From positions 50,585,501-50,649,500 of the forward strand of contig CM075652.1 of the NCBI GenBank assembly GCA_037953625.1: a stretch of 64,000 bases of DNA. The letters run 5' to 3'. Each line of letters begins with the position of its first letter. Position 1 is the stretch's first letter. This document shows, in pieces, positions 54,401 to 63,113 of the stretch. The notes beneath the pieces are model-generated. The model saw nothing but the letters and a program-made list of their open reading frames with translations. It was not told where the DNA came from and did no database searches. The stretch is from Crotalaria pallida. Lineage: Eukaryota > Streptophyta > Magnoliopsida > Fabales > Fabaceae. A program made the translations under genes and the position numbers.

Positions 54401-57388
54401 TGAAGCCATAGAGGCTTGAACCCTTAAATGCTTGCACTTATTTTGACTATGAATGTTTGACTATGATGAATATATGGTTATTAATTATGAATGTGCCTTT
54501 GATTTGGTGTAGTCGAGTATCTTCGAGTATCTATATGTACAGGATATAAGTTATTTGAATTAGTTTTTCATTGGCCGTAGCAGCCATCTCGCAACCCGCT
54601 ATCCTGTATAGCATTTTGGGTTGACCGCTATTCACAATTAACTACCCAAGTTATGTTTATATATACATAAGGATCAAATAACTACAGTGCAGTATTTAGA
54701 GTTCAATTATGAACCAAATAACGAAAGTATGTGGTTTTTTTATCCTTGTGCATAAAAAACTTGCTACATTGCCCACCCATAAGCATTTAGCTTTATATCA
54801 AATTTAAAAGTCAAAATTTAACTCGATGCTTACTTTTGGAGATAAATTATCATTTTAAAGTTGCTACGAACTTTCCTAGTCTCGACTTTTAACACTTTCT
54901 CATAGAGAATATGCAACTACAACTACAACTGCCTTAATCAATTTTAGTACTAACTTCAGCCACACCAGTTTATTTTACATCCAAGTCCACTTTAATATCA
55001 TATATCCAATTGCAATTCCACTAGGTTAATTATCAAAGAAAACCAAAGTTCAATGAAACAAAAGCCCAAAGTCCATGGTTTATTTATTAGAGAAATACTG
55101 TAATAGGTTAGCTCTATAAGTTTAGCTTATGGAAGCTGATTTTATTTATGGTAACGATGCACTTTCAGGTAAACAAGCTTTGCGTGCATGGTCAGCTCGG
55201 ATATTTGACTCTCTCCTGGAAGTATGACCTTTTTCTTCTAGTATACAACTTCTACTGAGGACACATGAAATTAGAATCATACAAATATATGACTTGGTAA
55301 AACATCTATGTGGGGATGTTTGTGAGTGCAACTGCATGCAAAATGCAAGTCATAATCTGCTTAAATTCCTTTCCATTCATATTCTTAATTACTTTACTCC
55401 ACCACCTAGATTAATTATTATATTGGTATAAAGATCACTTCACAATGAAATTTCTTTAATCAAAAGTAAACAACAAAGCGATGCATTTACCAAAAGTATA
55501 AATTACCTAGACAAGTGAAGCAGAAAACTCGGATCACCTGGAGACGACTTTCTAAACTTATTGTTTGGAAGATAAACATCAAAATCTGGCCTCAAATCAC
55601 TAATCTGCATCTCCCTGAACAACTCATTTATGGGAAGCTCAATGTTGGAGCCCACATCTAACATTTGTTTGTTATCTCCAATGCCTTCAAGAGAAACAGG
55701 TTTATGGACACTTTGAATACTCTTCACACTCCAAGCAAGGCCATGCCGTCCAACTATGTATCCAAGAGATTTGAGGTGCCTATAAACTTCATACAACTCC
55801 CAACAACATCCACTCTTCCCACTGGTGATCTTTTTGTACATTTCTGTTAGAGATATGATTGTATCACAATTATCCAACAGTTGTAATGCTCCTACTTCCA
55901 TCAAATACCTGCCAAATCAGAGACTTTAATAAATATTTATTTTAGCAAGAAATCTGCATGACAGTTATTGTTTACATTAAATGTAAATATATTACCAAAA
56001 ACTAAACACGTGAGGGCCAAACTAAGTCTAGGAGATTCAATGGACCATCTTCTAGGGAGGGTTCCCAATAAATAACTTAGTTAGCTTCCTCTAAATCACA
56101 CAGCATAAGTTTTGCACATGCGCATTTAAAACCATCCAATCAGAAAATCAATACCAGTCCTACCTACTTGACATAGGGAGCATATCTATACCAATACTGT
56201 CTAAAATCAACTTATCAGCTACTTTTCTATTATTCTTACATTTGCTAATAAATCTGATCAAAAGGGCTAGAGGGTACTACAAGGGCTAGAGGAAGAGGAA
56301 GACCTAGAAAAACTATAGGCGAAACAATTGAGAAGGATATGGCAATCAATGCCTTATCAAAAGACATGATTTATGATAGGCCTTTATGGCGTCGTTTGAT
56401 CCATGTAGCCGACCCCACCTAGTGGGACAAAGGCTTAGTTGTTGTTGTTGTTGTTGCTAATAAATCTGATCCTTAAATCCCTTTGCATATCAAGATGAAT
56501 CTGCTCCTCTGTTTCTTATTTCCTTTGCGTAACAATTATGGATTACCTCTTCTTACCAATTCTCTTCTAACACAATCTCAATAGCATTTCTCACATAAGT
56601 ATATCACCAAACTAAATCCTCTATTTTACCCACAGAAACTAAGGGGCTGTTTGGGAGTTTGTTTATGGAGGGGAAGGGAGGGAAAGAGAAAGGTTGGGAA
56701 CCCTCTAAGAAGTGTGTTCCTTGGTTCTTAAGCCTTCCTCCTCCCTCTCTTCTCCACAGAAAACCAATCAACCTTTAGGCTTCGAGTAATACATCTTATT
56801 ACCATTTCTCCTCTAAGACAGAAAATCTCAATAGCATATCACATATAAGTATATCACAAAACTACATCATCTATTTTAAGCACAGAAAACTAAGGCTTCA
56901 TGTAATATGTTGAATATAAACATTACTCTGAAGTGTGCAAGAGAAAACCTTGAATCTTCGGTTCTCAGCTTAAGGAATAAAGCAAAAGATAAACATTTCA
57001 CCTACAATGTCTCCTCGAGTGAAAAGTAAGTCTTGCCACTACGAATGATTCCAGTAGTTAACCACATTTTGCCCTTCTTATCAACAACTTCAGCCATTCC
57101 CAATTCATCATTCCAGATAGCCTTAGATTTCACACTCCTGATAAATCAAAAGGTAAAAACTTTGAAATCCATACCATCAAATGAGGAAGAGCTGGAGGGG
57201 AGAGAGAGACAGAGAGAGAGAGAGAAGAAAAAGAGTTGGTTTACTTCATCCAAAATGCTCTACCTAAATTGCAATTTTTGCATGGACCCGGATGAAATGC
57301 TATGCTCCTCTTCATCACTTGCATTTTGCAAAAGGACCTCATCGTCGCTGTTTTCTATCAAAGAACATTCCCATACCTTGCCTTCCAT
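48414..57388 (-). CDS. SEN54: tRNA-splicing endonuclease subunit Sen54, four exons
   Basis: Complement of exons 57264-57388, 57006-57137, 55507-55908 and 48414-48552: 798 nt, 265 residues. All three introns have GT-AG ends (donors GTAGAG, GTAGGT, GTAATT) and phases join cleanly: [35 protein letters not shown]. Sen54 is a structural subunit of the nuclear complex that removes introns from pre-tRNAs. Recognised segments are [57 protein letters not shown], and the C-terminal [12 protein letters not shown]...[11 protein letters not shown]. The ATG at 57388 follows a probable 5'-UTR splice acceptor (57399-57400). Intron 2 holds a LINE fragment; intron 3 (6954 bp) holds a complete copia element in the same orientation. 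The reading frame is undamaged, so the gene may still work if the long intron is spliced. Confidence 0.88.
48967..49249 (-). repeat. 3' LTR of the intact copia
   Basis: Matches 53846-54126 except for a GA run that is one unit longer. The minus strand contains CTATAAATAG (about 49086), a TATA-like signal. Confidence 0.92.
49270..53826 (-). CDS. Ty1/copia gag-pol polyprotein, intact
   Basis: 1518 residues in one frame, starting MASAPPLN 10 nt inside the primer-binding site. Order: gag (NWKQFVLSV near residue 35, [15 protein letters not shown]); an Arg/Gly/Asn-rich section with repeated RxENxxxR and NRIDNS words (about 235-320); zinc knuckle [15 protein letters not shown] (about 327); aspartic protease [12 protein letters not shown] (about 435); integrase zinc region and core (HCRLGHPS near 598, YIDVWGPS near 659, QNGTVERKH); reverse transcriptase (TWTLVPLPP near 1030, catalytic YVDDIIVTG near 1197); RNase H ([18 protein letters not shown] near 1370, then [10 protein letters not shown] and [12 protein letters not shown]). 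All catalytic motifs I can check are present. The lineage within copia is not certain. Confidence 0.95.
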   Translation of the reverse strand: MASAPPLNTVPPQNSSSLNLPLPSIKLHDKNFLNWKQFVLSVLRLNHIEYVINLPVAPPHFLSDEDRQLNRVNPAFLRWEEHDQSVFAWLLNTLSESIQPRVVGCDHAWEVWDEVNNYCQSHTRARSRQLRSELKTLTKGGKSIADYLMRIKMIVDSLISIGSPISITEHVDVILEGLPAEYRPLIVAVESHSTAPSLTELESLLLTYESRMERAQQQTLSDAMSVNVAGSQARSDSRSPVNSRYENRNNHHSRFDNPSYRHENNRIDNSDFHSERANRFENSSYRNNRIDNSGYRGGRNGRGGGRFRGGGRDRGGGRGGSRPYCAYCDRFGHDLSQCWYAPHDSNITYGPPQAYGVPYYRAAPVPTAPPGYDLVPRASYRNTIPHPNQQHHAYYHSQNPATPLSVTSSVDSGLLHPPLNSNPAAMTATRAQPIWYPDSGATNHLTSDNTLVQHPVEQFSNEQIYMGNGHGLSIKAIGCSAFTSPYCIQKSLKLNKLLLVPTISKNLLSVSRFAKDNNCFFVFTANECFVQCQDTKQLLLKGALTSEGLYSFHPTHIPCQVSNNSTAPSCNLFDSRSSANVVSVPLSDSNKNPTVYTLWHCRLGHPSESIVHKVLNHCKIPHSNKTVYDFCSSCCYGKAHRIHSPASTTSYSSPFDLVYIDVWGPSPNLSSSGFKYYLSIVDAHTRYTWLFLLKQKSDSILMFKTFITMVGNQFNTKIKAVQSDWGGEFRPLTTYLQTMGIIHRVTCPHTHHQNGTVERKHRHIVETGLSILAHAHLPLVYWDHAFQTAVYLINRLPSTSINNQVPFNLLFKSDPDYSLLRVFGCACYPLLRPYNKHKLDFHSSECTFLGYSPSHKGYKCLSSEGKIYISKDVIFNEYSFPFSTAASTPDSTNTHHLSPETSFYPTSSPTNITSPSNTFSAPATTSSVSPTTSAAHSPPLASDSPVLQQLSSDSPTQHSDDTSSSSVSPLHTSRNNSTHPMQTRSKSGISKAIIPSVHLAHSEVEPTSVKAALSSSEWKASMQAEYDALIKLNTWTLVPLPPDKVAIGNKWVYRIKENPDGTIHKRKSRLVAKGFHQKHGQDYNETFSPVVKPITVRIILTLAVTHKWDLQQLDVNNAFLNGTLEEEVYMKQPPGFVHSDKTLVCKLNKAIYGLKQAPRQWFESLKNTLQSLGFKVSKCDNSLFLLKTTTYVLYVLVYVDDIIVTGSSKSQINTLIQKLSSVYALKQLGKLDYFLGIEVKHLSNGMILLNQSKYIRDLLERANMATAKDISTPMMSSCKLSKFGGQDVADPTFYRSIVGALQYATITRPDITFSVNKVCQYLSKPLEEHWSAVKRILKYLKGTVSHGLLFQPSDPQLPLKIQAFCDADWAGDQDDRKSTSGACIFLGSNLVTWWSKKQHTLSRSSTEAEYRSLALAAQELMWIESLLTELQLPYTVPTLYCDNASTVAMAHNPVLHHKTKHIELDLFFVREKVQKRTLTVTHVPSKWQTADILTKPLSQARFHELKPRLRIVQGSSVT
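53846..54126 (-). repeat. 5' LTR of the intact copia
   Basis: Right copy, directly adjoining the primer-binding site. It carries the promoter that would drive genomic RNA leftward, in the sense direction of SEN54. Confidence 0.92.
54127..55506. other. Remainder of SEN54 intron 3
   Basis: No coding exon found. It includes a CT-rich block next to the copia insertion, AT-rich filler, and small open frames without recognisable content (for example 55146-55337, minus). Confidence 0.5.
56260..56453 (+). mobile_element. 5'-truncated LINE (L1-type) with TTG tail, in SEN54 intron 2
   Basis: The frame just before the tail reads [14 protein letters not shown], a stop, then WDKG, the usual C-terminal wording of plant L1 ORF2. 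A (TTG)n tail follows. TTGCTAATAAATCTGATC occurs at 56242-56259 and again at 56454-56471 as target duplication. Only the last 190 bp of the LINE is present, antisense to SEN54. Confidence 0.85.
56550..56896. repeat. Direct repeat of about 95 bp around a GA-rich insert
   Basis: CTCAATAGCAT...CACATAAGTATATCAC...CTATTTTA(C/A)(C/G)CACAGAAA(A)CTAAGG occurs at about 56550-56643 and 56797-56896. Between the copies lies GGCTGTTTGGGAGTTTG and a purine-rich block. It is intronic and probably an old segmental or transposon-linked duplication. Confidence 0.65.
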
Positions 57389-57539
57389 AGATCAAGAACT
57401 GAAATTTAAAAATTAAGCAAATGGTAATTGCTAGAATGATAACAGCTGCAACTAGTATTATTCGAAAGCAATGTTGTCATGACCGGGATTACAATTATAG
57501 GCAGCTAAACTTATTTCTAAAAATTTAGTGATCGGAAAA

Positions 57540-57855
57540 AATTAAAAATAAATAAACCGTCTGAAAACGGTCTCAAAAATGAGGTCAGTTCAAGAGTCTT
57601 CACACTTGATACATATGTCCTAAGAAAGATTTATTTATTAGAAAACTATCCTACGATGATTATCCAAAAGCTAATTGTGCAATTAAATTAATAACCTTGA
57701 GAATTTTTTATTTACTCAAACAAAGATGAGTAAATAAAGGTGAAGTGCACATACACATAAACAACACAGAGAAGCTATTCCACCAAAAGACAAGAAACAA
57801 TTTAAACAAATATTATTAGATGACACGTTTAACAAGAACCTTACTGAGCATTTAA
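57540..57855. repeat. Duplicated segments A and B (upstream copies)
   Basis: Segment A (about 57556-57696, AAACCGTCTGAAAACGG to TAATAACCTT) and segment B (about 57706-57855, ATTTACTCAAACAAAGATG to GAGCATTTAA) are adjacent here. Near-identical copies recur in the opposite order at 59957-60108 (B) and 60558-60703 (A), on the same strand. Confidence 0.85.
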
Positions 57856-58167
57856 TGTGGAACCCCAAATTCGCTGTTCATTCAAATGCACAAGGTCAGA
57901 ACACGAACTCATTGGAAACTTAACTTCAACCAAATCTCTTGCCACACAAACATATTGCCATCATTATTCATTCCATACCTCAGTGCTTCAAGTACTTTCT
58001 ATGTTGATTAACAGCTTACCATATCATCAAAAATCAAAAATACTAAATAAACCGAAGCAACCTCCTTGTACAATTTCAGCTTGATTACACTGGCTTAAGA
58101 TCTCTATTCTTGGAGCAAATACTATGGAACTGACCTACAATCAAATGAACATACTAGCCATAAAACA

Positions 58168-58546
58168 AGTAATATGTTAGATTGGTCCAAGAGTTTATCA
58201 AAATTAGTCCTTAAGATTATCAAAATTCCAAATTAATCCCCGAGATCGCAAAACGTGAGTCACATTAATCCCTGCCTTTAGTGGTGCACAAAGTCAAGGA
58301 CAAATTTGATCGGTGCCTACAATCTCAGGGACTAATTTGACCGATAGTCTACGGTTTTTTTTTTTTTTTGTTACATCGTTTTGGCCAATCCATTAGTCCA
58401 CATTAAGGACCACTAACGGTCATTAACATCAGTGAGTAATAGGACTCACATTTTCCTTTCTTAGGGACCAATTTGGAATTTCAAAAATATCAGGGATTAA
58501 ATTGATCAACGCCCACAAAGTCAGGGACAAGTCTGACATATTACTC
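58168..58546. mobile_element. MITE near the 5' end of SEN54
   Basis: The ends AGTAATATGTTAGA and TCTGACATATTACT are inverted, and internal pairs (AAATTCCAAATTAATCCC with GGGACCAATTTGGAATTT) allow a long hairpin. TAAAACA flanks both sides but is offset by two bases on the right, so the duplication is not certain. It would lie in the first, untranslated intron of SEN54 if the proposed leader exon is real. Confidence 0.6.
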
Positions 58547-58816
58547 TTAAAACAACCCTCCCTTTACTCTCGAAAACCATAAGTAAAAATAACACAAGAA
58601 TCTAATGATTCTCTCAGTTACAGCTTAAGAGTACACAGGTGGTTTAAACATTTTATCAAACAGATAATCGGCAACTAAAATCAAAACAGAGTATACATCT
58701 CGCATCCACATTAATTGCCGAAAATCAACACTTACACAAATCACCCTAAAATACAAGCACAGGCCAATTCAAGTGGAAAAAAAAAAAAAAAAAAAACAAA
58801 ATGAAATGAGAGTGAC

Positions 58817-58950
58817 CTCTGTGAATTCCTGGCGAGCTTCCGCGAAGCGTGTCCTATCGGCTGTCGAAATTGCGCTATCTTGTTACTATAGCCTCGCTTG
58901 TAATAAAGAAGTATTGCGTTGCCGCCGCTATGCTATTCCTTCTTTTATTT
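58817..58950 (-). other. Possible 5'-untranslated exon of SEN54
   Basis: On the minus strand a GC-richer stretch ends CACAGAG|GTCACT, a plausible splice donor; the acceptor TTTCAG at 57399-57404 precedes the coding start. The pairing is inferred from position only, and the upstream limit is a guess. Confidence 0.3.
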
Positions 58951-59448
58951 GAACCAAGATATTAGATATCTACTATGATAAGTCCTCTATGTCAACGGCT
59001 CTGATAGGATGAGCGGTTAAATTAACCAGCGTCTTGTGCTGACGGGCATAACTTTGCCCGCAGGATTGAAATCAAAAGAAACACTTGTGGAGAAAAACGA
59101 ACCAAAGAACGTGAAAGATGGACAGATGGTTAAGGGTCGGTGAAAAATTTTTCATGTTTTTTTTTTACAACAGGTGTAAGTGATCCGACATCCGCTCTCG
59201 TAACTGAATTGAAAAAATATATAGTTCGGTCTAATGTTGTCCTTCGGTCCGATTTTAAAATTTTTAAACCATGAAGACTGGACCGGACCATAGTTCAAAT
59301 ATTATAAAAATAAAAGGGAGTTACTAGCATGCAATCCAAAATTGGATTATTGCTATGCAACCTTTAAGAAGTTGTCACTTAATCCACTTGTTGTCAAGCA
59401 AAACTTTGAGTTACTAGGCGTTGCAAGTACTCTGATGCCAAGTCACTT

Positions 59449-59652
59449 GTGAAGACAATGGATAATCATGAATATGATGATGCTCTACATAAAAGTTTCT
59501 CCGATCTTAGCTTTGGTGATGATTCTAGAGGAAAACATTATGAAAAGTACATGAAGAAGAGAAATGTTAAACTTAAGGAAGATTGGAGTTCGAACAAAGC
59601 AGAGAAGGAAACTAGGATGAAGGTCATTCAGGATAGTCTTGAGCAAAGATGA
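59449..59652 (+). pseudogene. Gene fragment, possibly COP1-interacting-protein-like
   Basis: A 67-codon frame contains [20 protein letters not shown], then [18 protein letters not shown], a charged helical stretch. I recall closely similar wording (KYMKKRDAKLREEW...MKAMQDSLE) in large plant proteins related to COP1-interacting proteins. The normal protein is far longer, and no flanking exons are seen, so this is a small displaced fragment. Identification is from memory and tentative. Confidence 0.35.
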
Positions 59653-59956
59653 ATTAAGTTACAATTTCTTATGGTTTAAGCGAAGGTTGCATATCAACAA
59701 TGCATATTAGAAATCTCAAAAATATAAAAAAAAAATAAAAAACACACGGTACTACTTACACAGTCACACACTTAACACAACCCGAAATTTTTTATTGGGA
59801 TTGCTTAACCTCATCCCTAAGAGGTGAAAAAGTAAAAAAAATGTCTTGAAAAGCTAACCCACTAACTTTTAAAGTCTTAAACATTTATTTTTTCAATACA
59901 AAAATATTTTTTATAGCTTCTTATCCTCTGCCCTAAAGGCTGACGTTAAGAAATCC

Positions 59957-60108
59957 TTTTTTATTTACTCAAACAAAGATGAGTAAATAAAGGTGAAGTG
60001 CACATACACATAAACAACACAGAGAAGCTATTCCACCAAAAGACAAGAAACAATTTGAACAAATATTATTAGATGACACATTTAACAAGAACCTTTCTGA
60101 GCATTTAA
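59957..60108. repeat. Second copy of segment B
   Basis: Matches 57706-57855 with only a few substitutions (for example ACACATTTAAC for ACACGTTTAAC), same strand. Confidence 0.85.
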
Positions 60109-60557
60109 CATATGCAGCCGCCTCCCTCCCTCCGTTCTCATCTCTCCATCCCTCCGCCCTCCGCCACTCTCTGTTCTACCTCTCCCTTCGCTCTCACTTC
60201 TCACCCTCCGGTTCTCCCTCTCCCTCCGTTTCTCTCACCTTCCGGTTCTCAAGCCTCAGCCACCGCCCGATGATGACGGCGATGAAACCAGCCACGAGTG
60301 ACTGGTGACGAGAGGAGCAGCAACGAGCGACGACGGGCGCCGATTCCAAGAAGAAAATGAGGGCTTCGTGTTGAGTGGCAAAACGATGATGGCTTCTGCA
60401 GATATGGATCGAAGCTGGAACCAGCGGAGCTTGAAGGAGACAAAGGTAAAGCTTTTTTCGAACGAGAAATGAGAGAACGCAAGGCTTATTGAACAAGAAA
60501 TCAGGTTAACAAGCAAAAAAAAAAACAGGTTTTTCATTAAAATTTTATTATTATGGT
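60109..60557. other. GC-richer unassigned insert
   Basis: Starts with a CCCTCCGTTCTC-type pyrimidine-rich block, followed by sequence with overlapping minus-strand open frames (60194-60609) that share no recognisable motif. It separates the second copies of segments B and A. It may be a captured gene 5' end. Confidence 0.35.
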
Positions 60558-60703
60558 CTAAACCGTCTGAAAACGGTCTCAAAAATGAGGTCAGTTCAAG
60601 AGTCTTCACACTTGATACATATGTACTAAGAAAGATTTATTTATTAGAAAACTATCCTACGATGATTATCCAAAAGCTAATTGTGCAATTAAAATAATAA
60701 CCT
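60558..60703. repeat. Second copy of segment A
   Basis: Matches 57556-57696 with very few differences (TGTACTAAG for TGTCCTAAG), same strand. Confidence 0.85.
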
Positions 60704-61728
60704 TTTCTGGAGAATATTGGAACTAGAGTTCTCTCACTCTCACTCATTTGTTGGGAGAAACTAGAACAATTTCATGCACCACTAAGTATATAAGTTTATA
60801 TCCCAACCCTTTCTGTATCAACGTAATGATTATGTTCCCTTGAAAAATTGTATATTGGTTGAGATTATTGGTTGTTATCAACGTAATGAATTGTTTCAAA
60901 ACCGCTTCAGTATGAGCTGCAACCTGCAAGTAAGCAAAAGGACATAGACCAGGATAATAGAAGACATGAATTGTTGTGCAGGAAAAGTAGAAGAAGGTTA
61001 CCAAAATGCTTTTGATTTCGTGATGCTTTGAACTAATTTGTCATAAAATCCTAATTTAGTAATTTGGGTCTTATTAGTGGTTTATTATGTCTTTGGCGCT
61101 TCAAATAGCAAAGTAATATTGCTACCATTACCCATTTCATGACATTGTGATTTTATTTTTTTGATGAATTGACATTTAGCTAATGTGGTTTTCACGGGCC
61201 AGGTTATGTGAATCGGGACCTCATGATGGGAGGGTTCCTATATATCCATTAGTACATGTCTTGGTCAAGTTCAGGTACCGTGTTAAGCTAATACTTTGAT
61301 AACATATGCTTGATTTTTTGTTACTATGTCTCTATTGTTCACTCACCTTCATCACAGTTCAAATTTGTATTTGGCAAAATAGTAAAGATTGGTTACATTT
61401 GCTTATAATTTCGGATAGAGCATGATAGTCAAAATGGTTATTTGCGCCGAAAATATTTGATATGTTTTTGTTTTAGTCGATGGTTATTTGCTTATTTTGG
61501 ATTCGTAACTTGTCTTGTATTTTCTTGTAAGCATATGTTTCTAGAGGATGAGGGAGTGAGATATTGGATTGACTGAGACACTGCAATCTGCACCAGGGTT
61601 AGTAGCTTACTGTGAAATACTTTTTCTTACATCAGAATTTCTGATTTCGTAACATATATGTTTGGCTATAGTTATCAAACTTCAACTTTAGTATGTGAGT
61701 TATTATTATTTCCCTTTTATATGGTTTT
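60704..61728. other. Intergenic stretch, no gene recognised
   Basis: AT-rich, with a direct repeat of the word ATCAACGTAATGA near 60820 and 60878. No coding or RNA signal seen. Confidence 0.4.
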
Positions 61729-61832
61729 TTTTTGTGGTTTACATGGGAGGTCTGGGATTAGAACCCATGACCTGAGGGAGGGGGAAATCCTAAGTGTCCC
61801 TGCAGCCACCAACTGGGCTGTCTTACGCGGAC
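61729..61832 (-). mobile_element. Short tRNA-derived SINE
   Basis: On the minus strand an A-box-like CAGCCCAGTTGG and a B-box-like GGTTCTAATCCC precede GTAAACCAC and an A run. CCCTTTTATATGGTTTT flanks it at 61712-61728 and 61833-61849. The body is only about 104 bp. The 3' end (GTAAACCA plus A run) matches that of the SINE at 11108-11320, which suggests a related family. Confidence 0.75.
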
Positions 61833-62839
61833 CCCTTTTATATGGTTTTGAAAGCATCAAATAGTAGATTAAGTGCTTAAATGTGTAACTGTGTGAGTGA
61901 TATGAAATATGGCTGGTTTCCTTGGATTTTACTTTTCAACTTTCATATTTTCTTGCCTGCAAAACAGACTTAGATTGTTGTGAGGATTCTGCATTTTGAT
62001 AGAGATTGTTTTGGGTGTTAAGTTTATAAAAAAATAATTAGTAGTTTCTTCTCGCCAACTCTTTCAAATATATTTATTGTTGGATTGGATTAGCCAATTG
62101 CAACTATTTCTTTCATACCTCCCCCCTACACCCTGCACTAAGTAACCCACAACCCTCCGAACCCACCATCACGTTTCCATTGCCTTCGCACAGCCCACCA
62201 CCACCACAACCCACCGCCCTTTGCTCTGCTCGCATAGCCTACGCTCCCCTGATGCTATGCTCCTTCACGGTGCTACGACAAAGGCTCAAATTAGGTCTAC
62301 CTATTCATCTTCTTCAGCTTCATTCATATTGTTAGGTTCTTAATTTGGTGATTTAATTTCTTTGTTAGGGTAAGGATTTTTGAACCCCTTCTTTGTTAGG
62401 ATTTAATTCCTTCCAAGTTTCATCTTGTCCTTTGGGTTGGTAGTAGTTATGGAAGTATTACCTGTCTTAATTCATTTTTTTTTTCGCCTAAAGGTGTAAG
62501 TTACTTGTTTTTTCCCTCCTTGTAAATTTTTTTCACTCATTATATTTTCCTTTACCATTTTCACTTTTCTTTTTTCAAATTGGTGGATGATAACAAAGTT
62601 TCAAACTTGCCATGTTGTAGGCTGTTTAGAATGCAAATACAATTATAGTACCTACTCTGCTTGAATTAAAGGTATTATTCAGCTATTGAATTGTTTTAAT
62701 GCATGTTTTTTTTAACTCATAGGTAGTGGATAGTTGATTCATGATGTTCTATTATTTGTTTTATGGGTGACAGGACCCAATCAAGAAGACTGAAATTGAC
62801 AACTTTATAATACAACAACGTGATGGAACCGTTAATGTA

Positions 62840-63007
62840 TACCGAAACCGAGCCGAGCCGAGCCGAAACCGCCTATAATTTTTTGGATTGGATTGGATCT
62901 CTTAATCTAAACTAATCGAACCGGACCGACTTTAGTTTTCATATTTGGATCGGATGTCTTTTTGCCTAATCACCGAACTGAACCAAACCGATCCACGAAC
63001 ACCCCTA
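62840..63007. repeat. hAT-like transposon end
   Basis: The right edge complements to ATTAGGGGTGTTCGTGGATCGG, the common wording of plant hAT ends with GGTTCGG repeats. CCGAGCCGAGCCG copies lie inside. A left terminus and target duplication are not clear. It ends about 105 bp before the PPR start codon. Confidence 0.45.
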
Positions 63008-63113
63008 ATTAGACCCCATTAGTACAGAGCAAGCCCATGCGAAAACTGAACCAACCTTTGACAGCACAACGCTCATATTTGTTACGTATCCAAATTGCAT
63101 CACTGCAATAACC

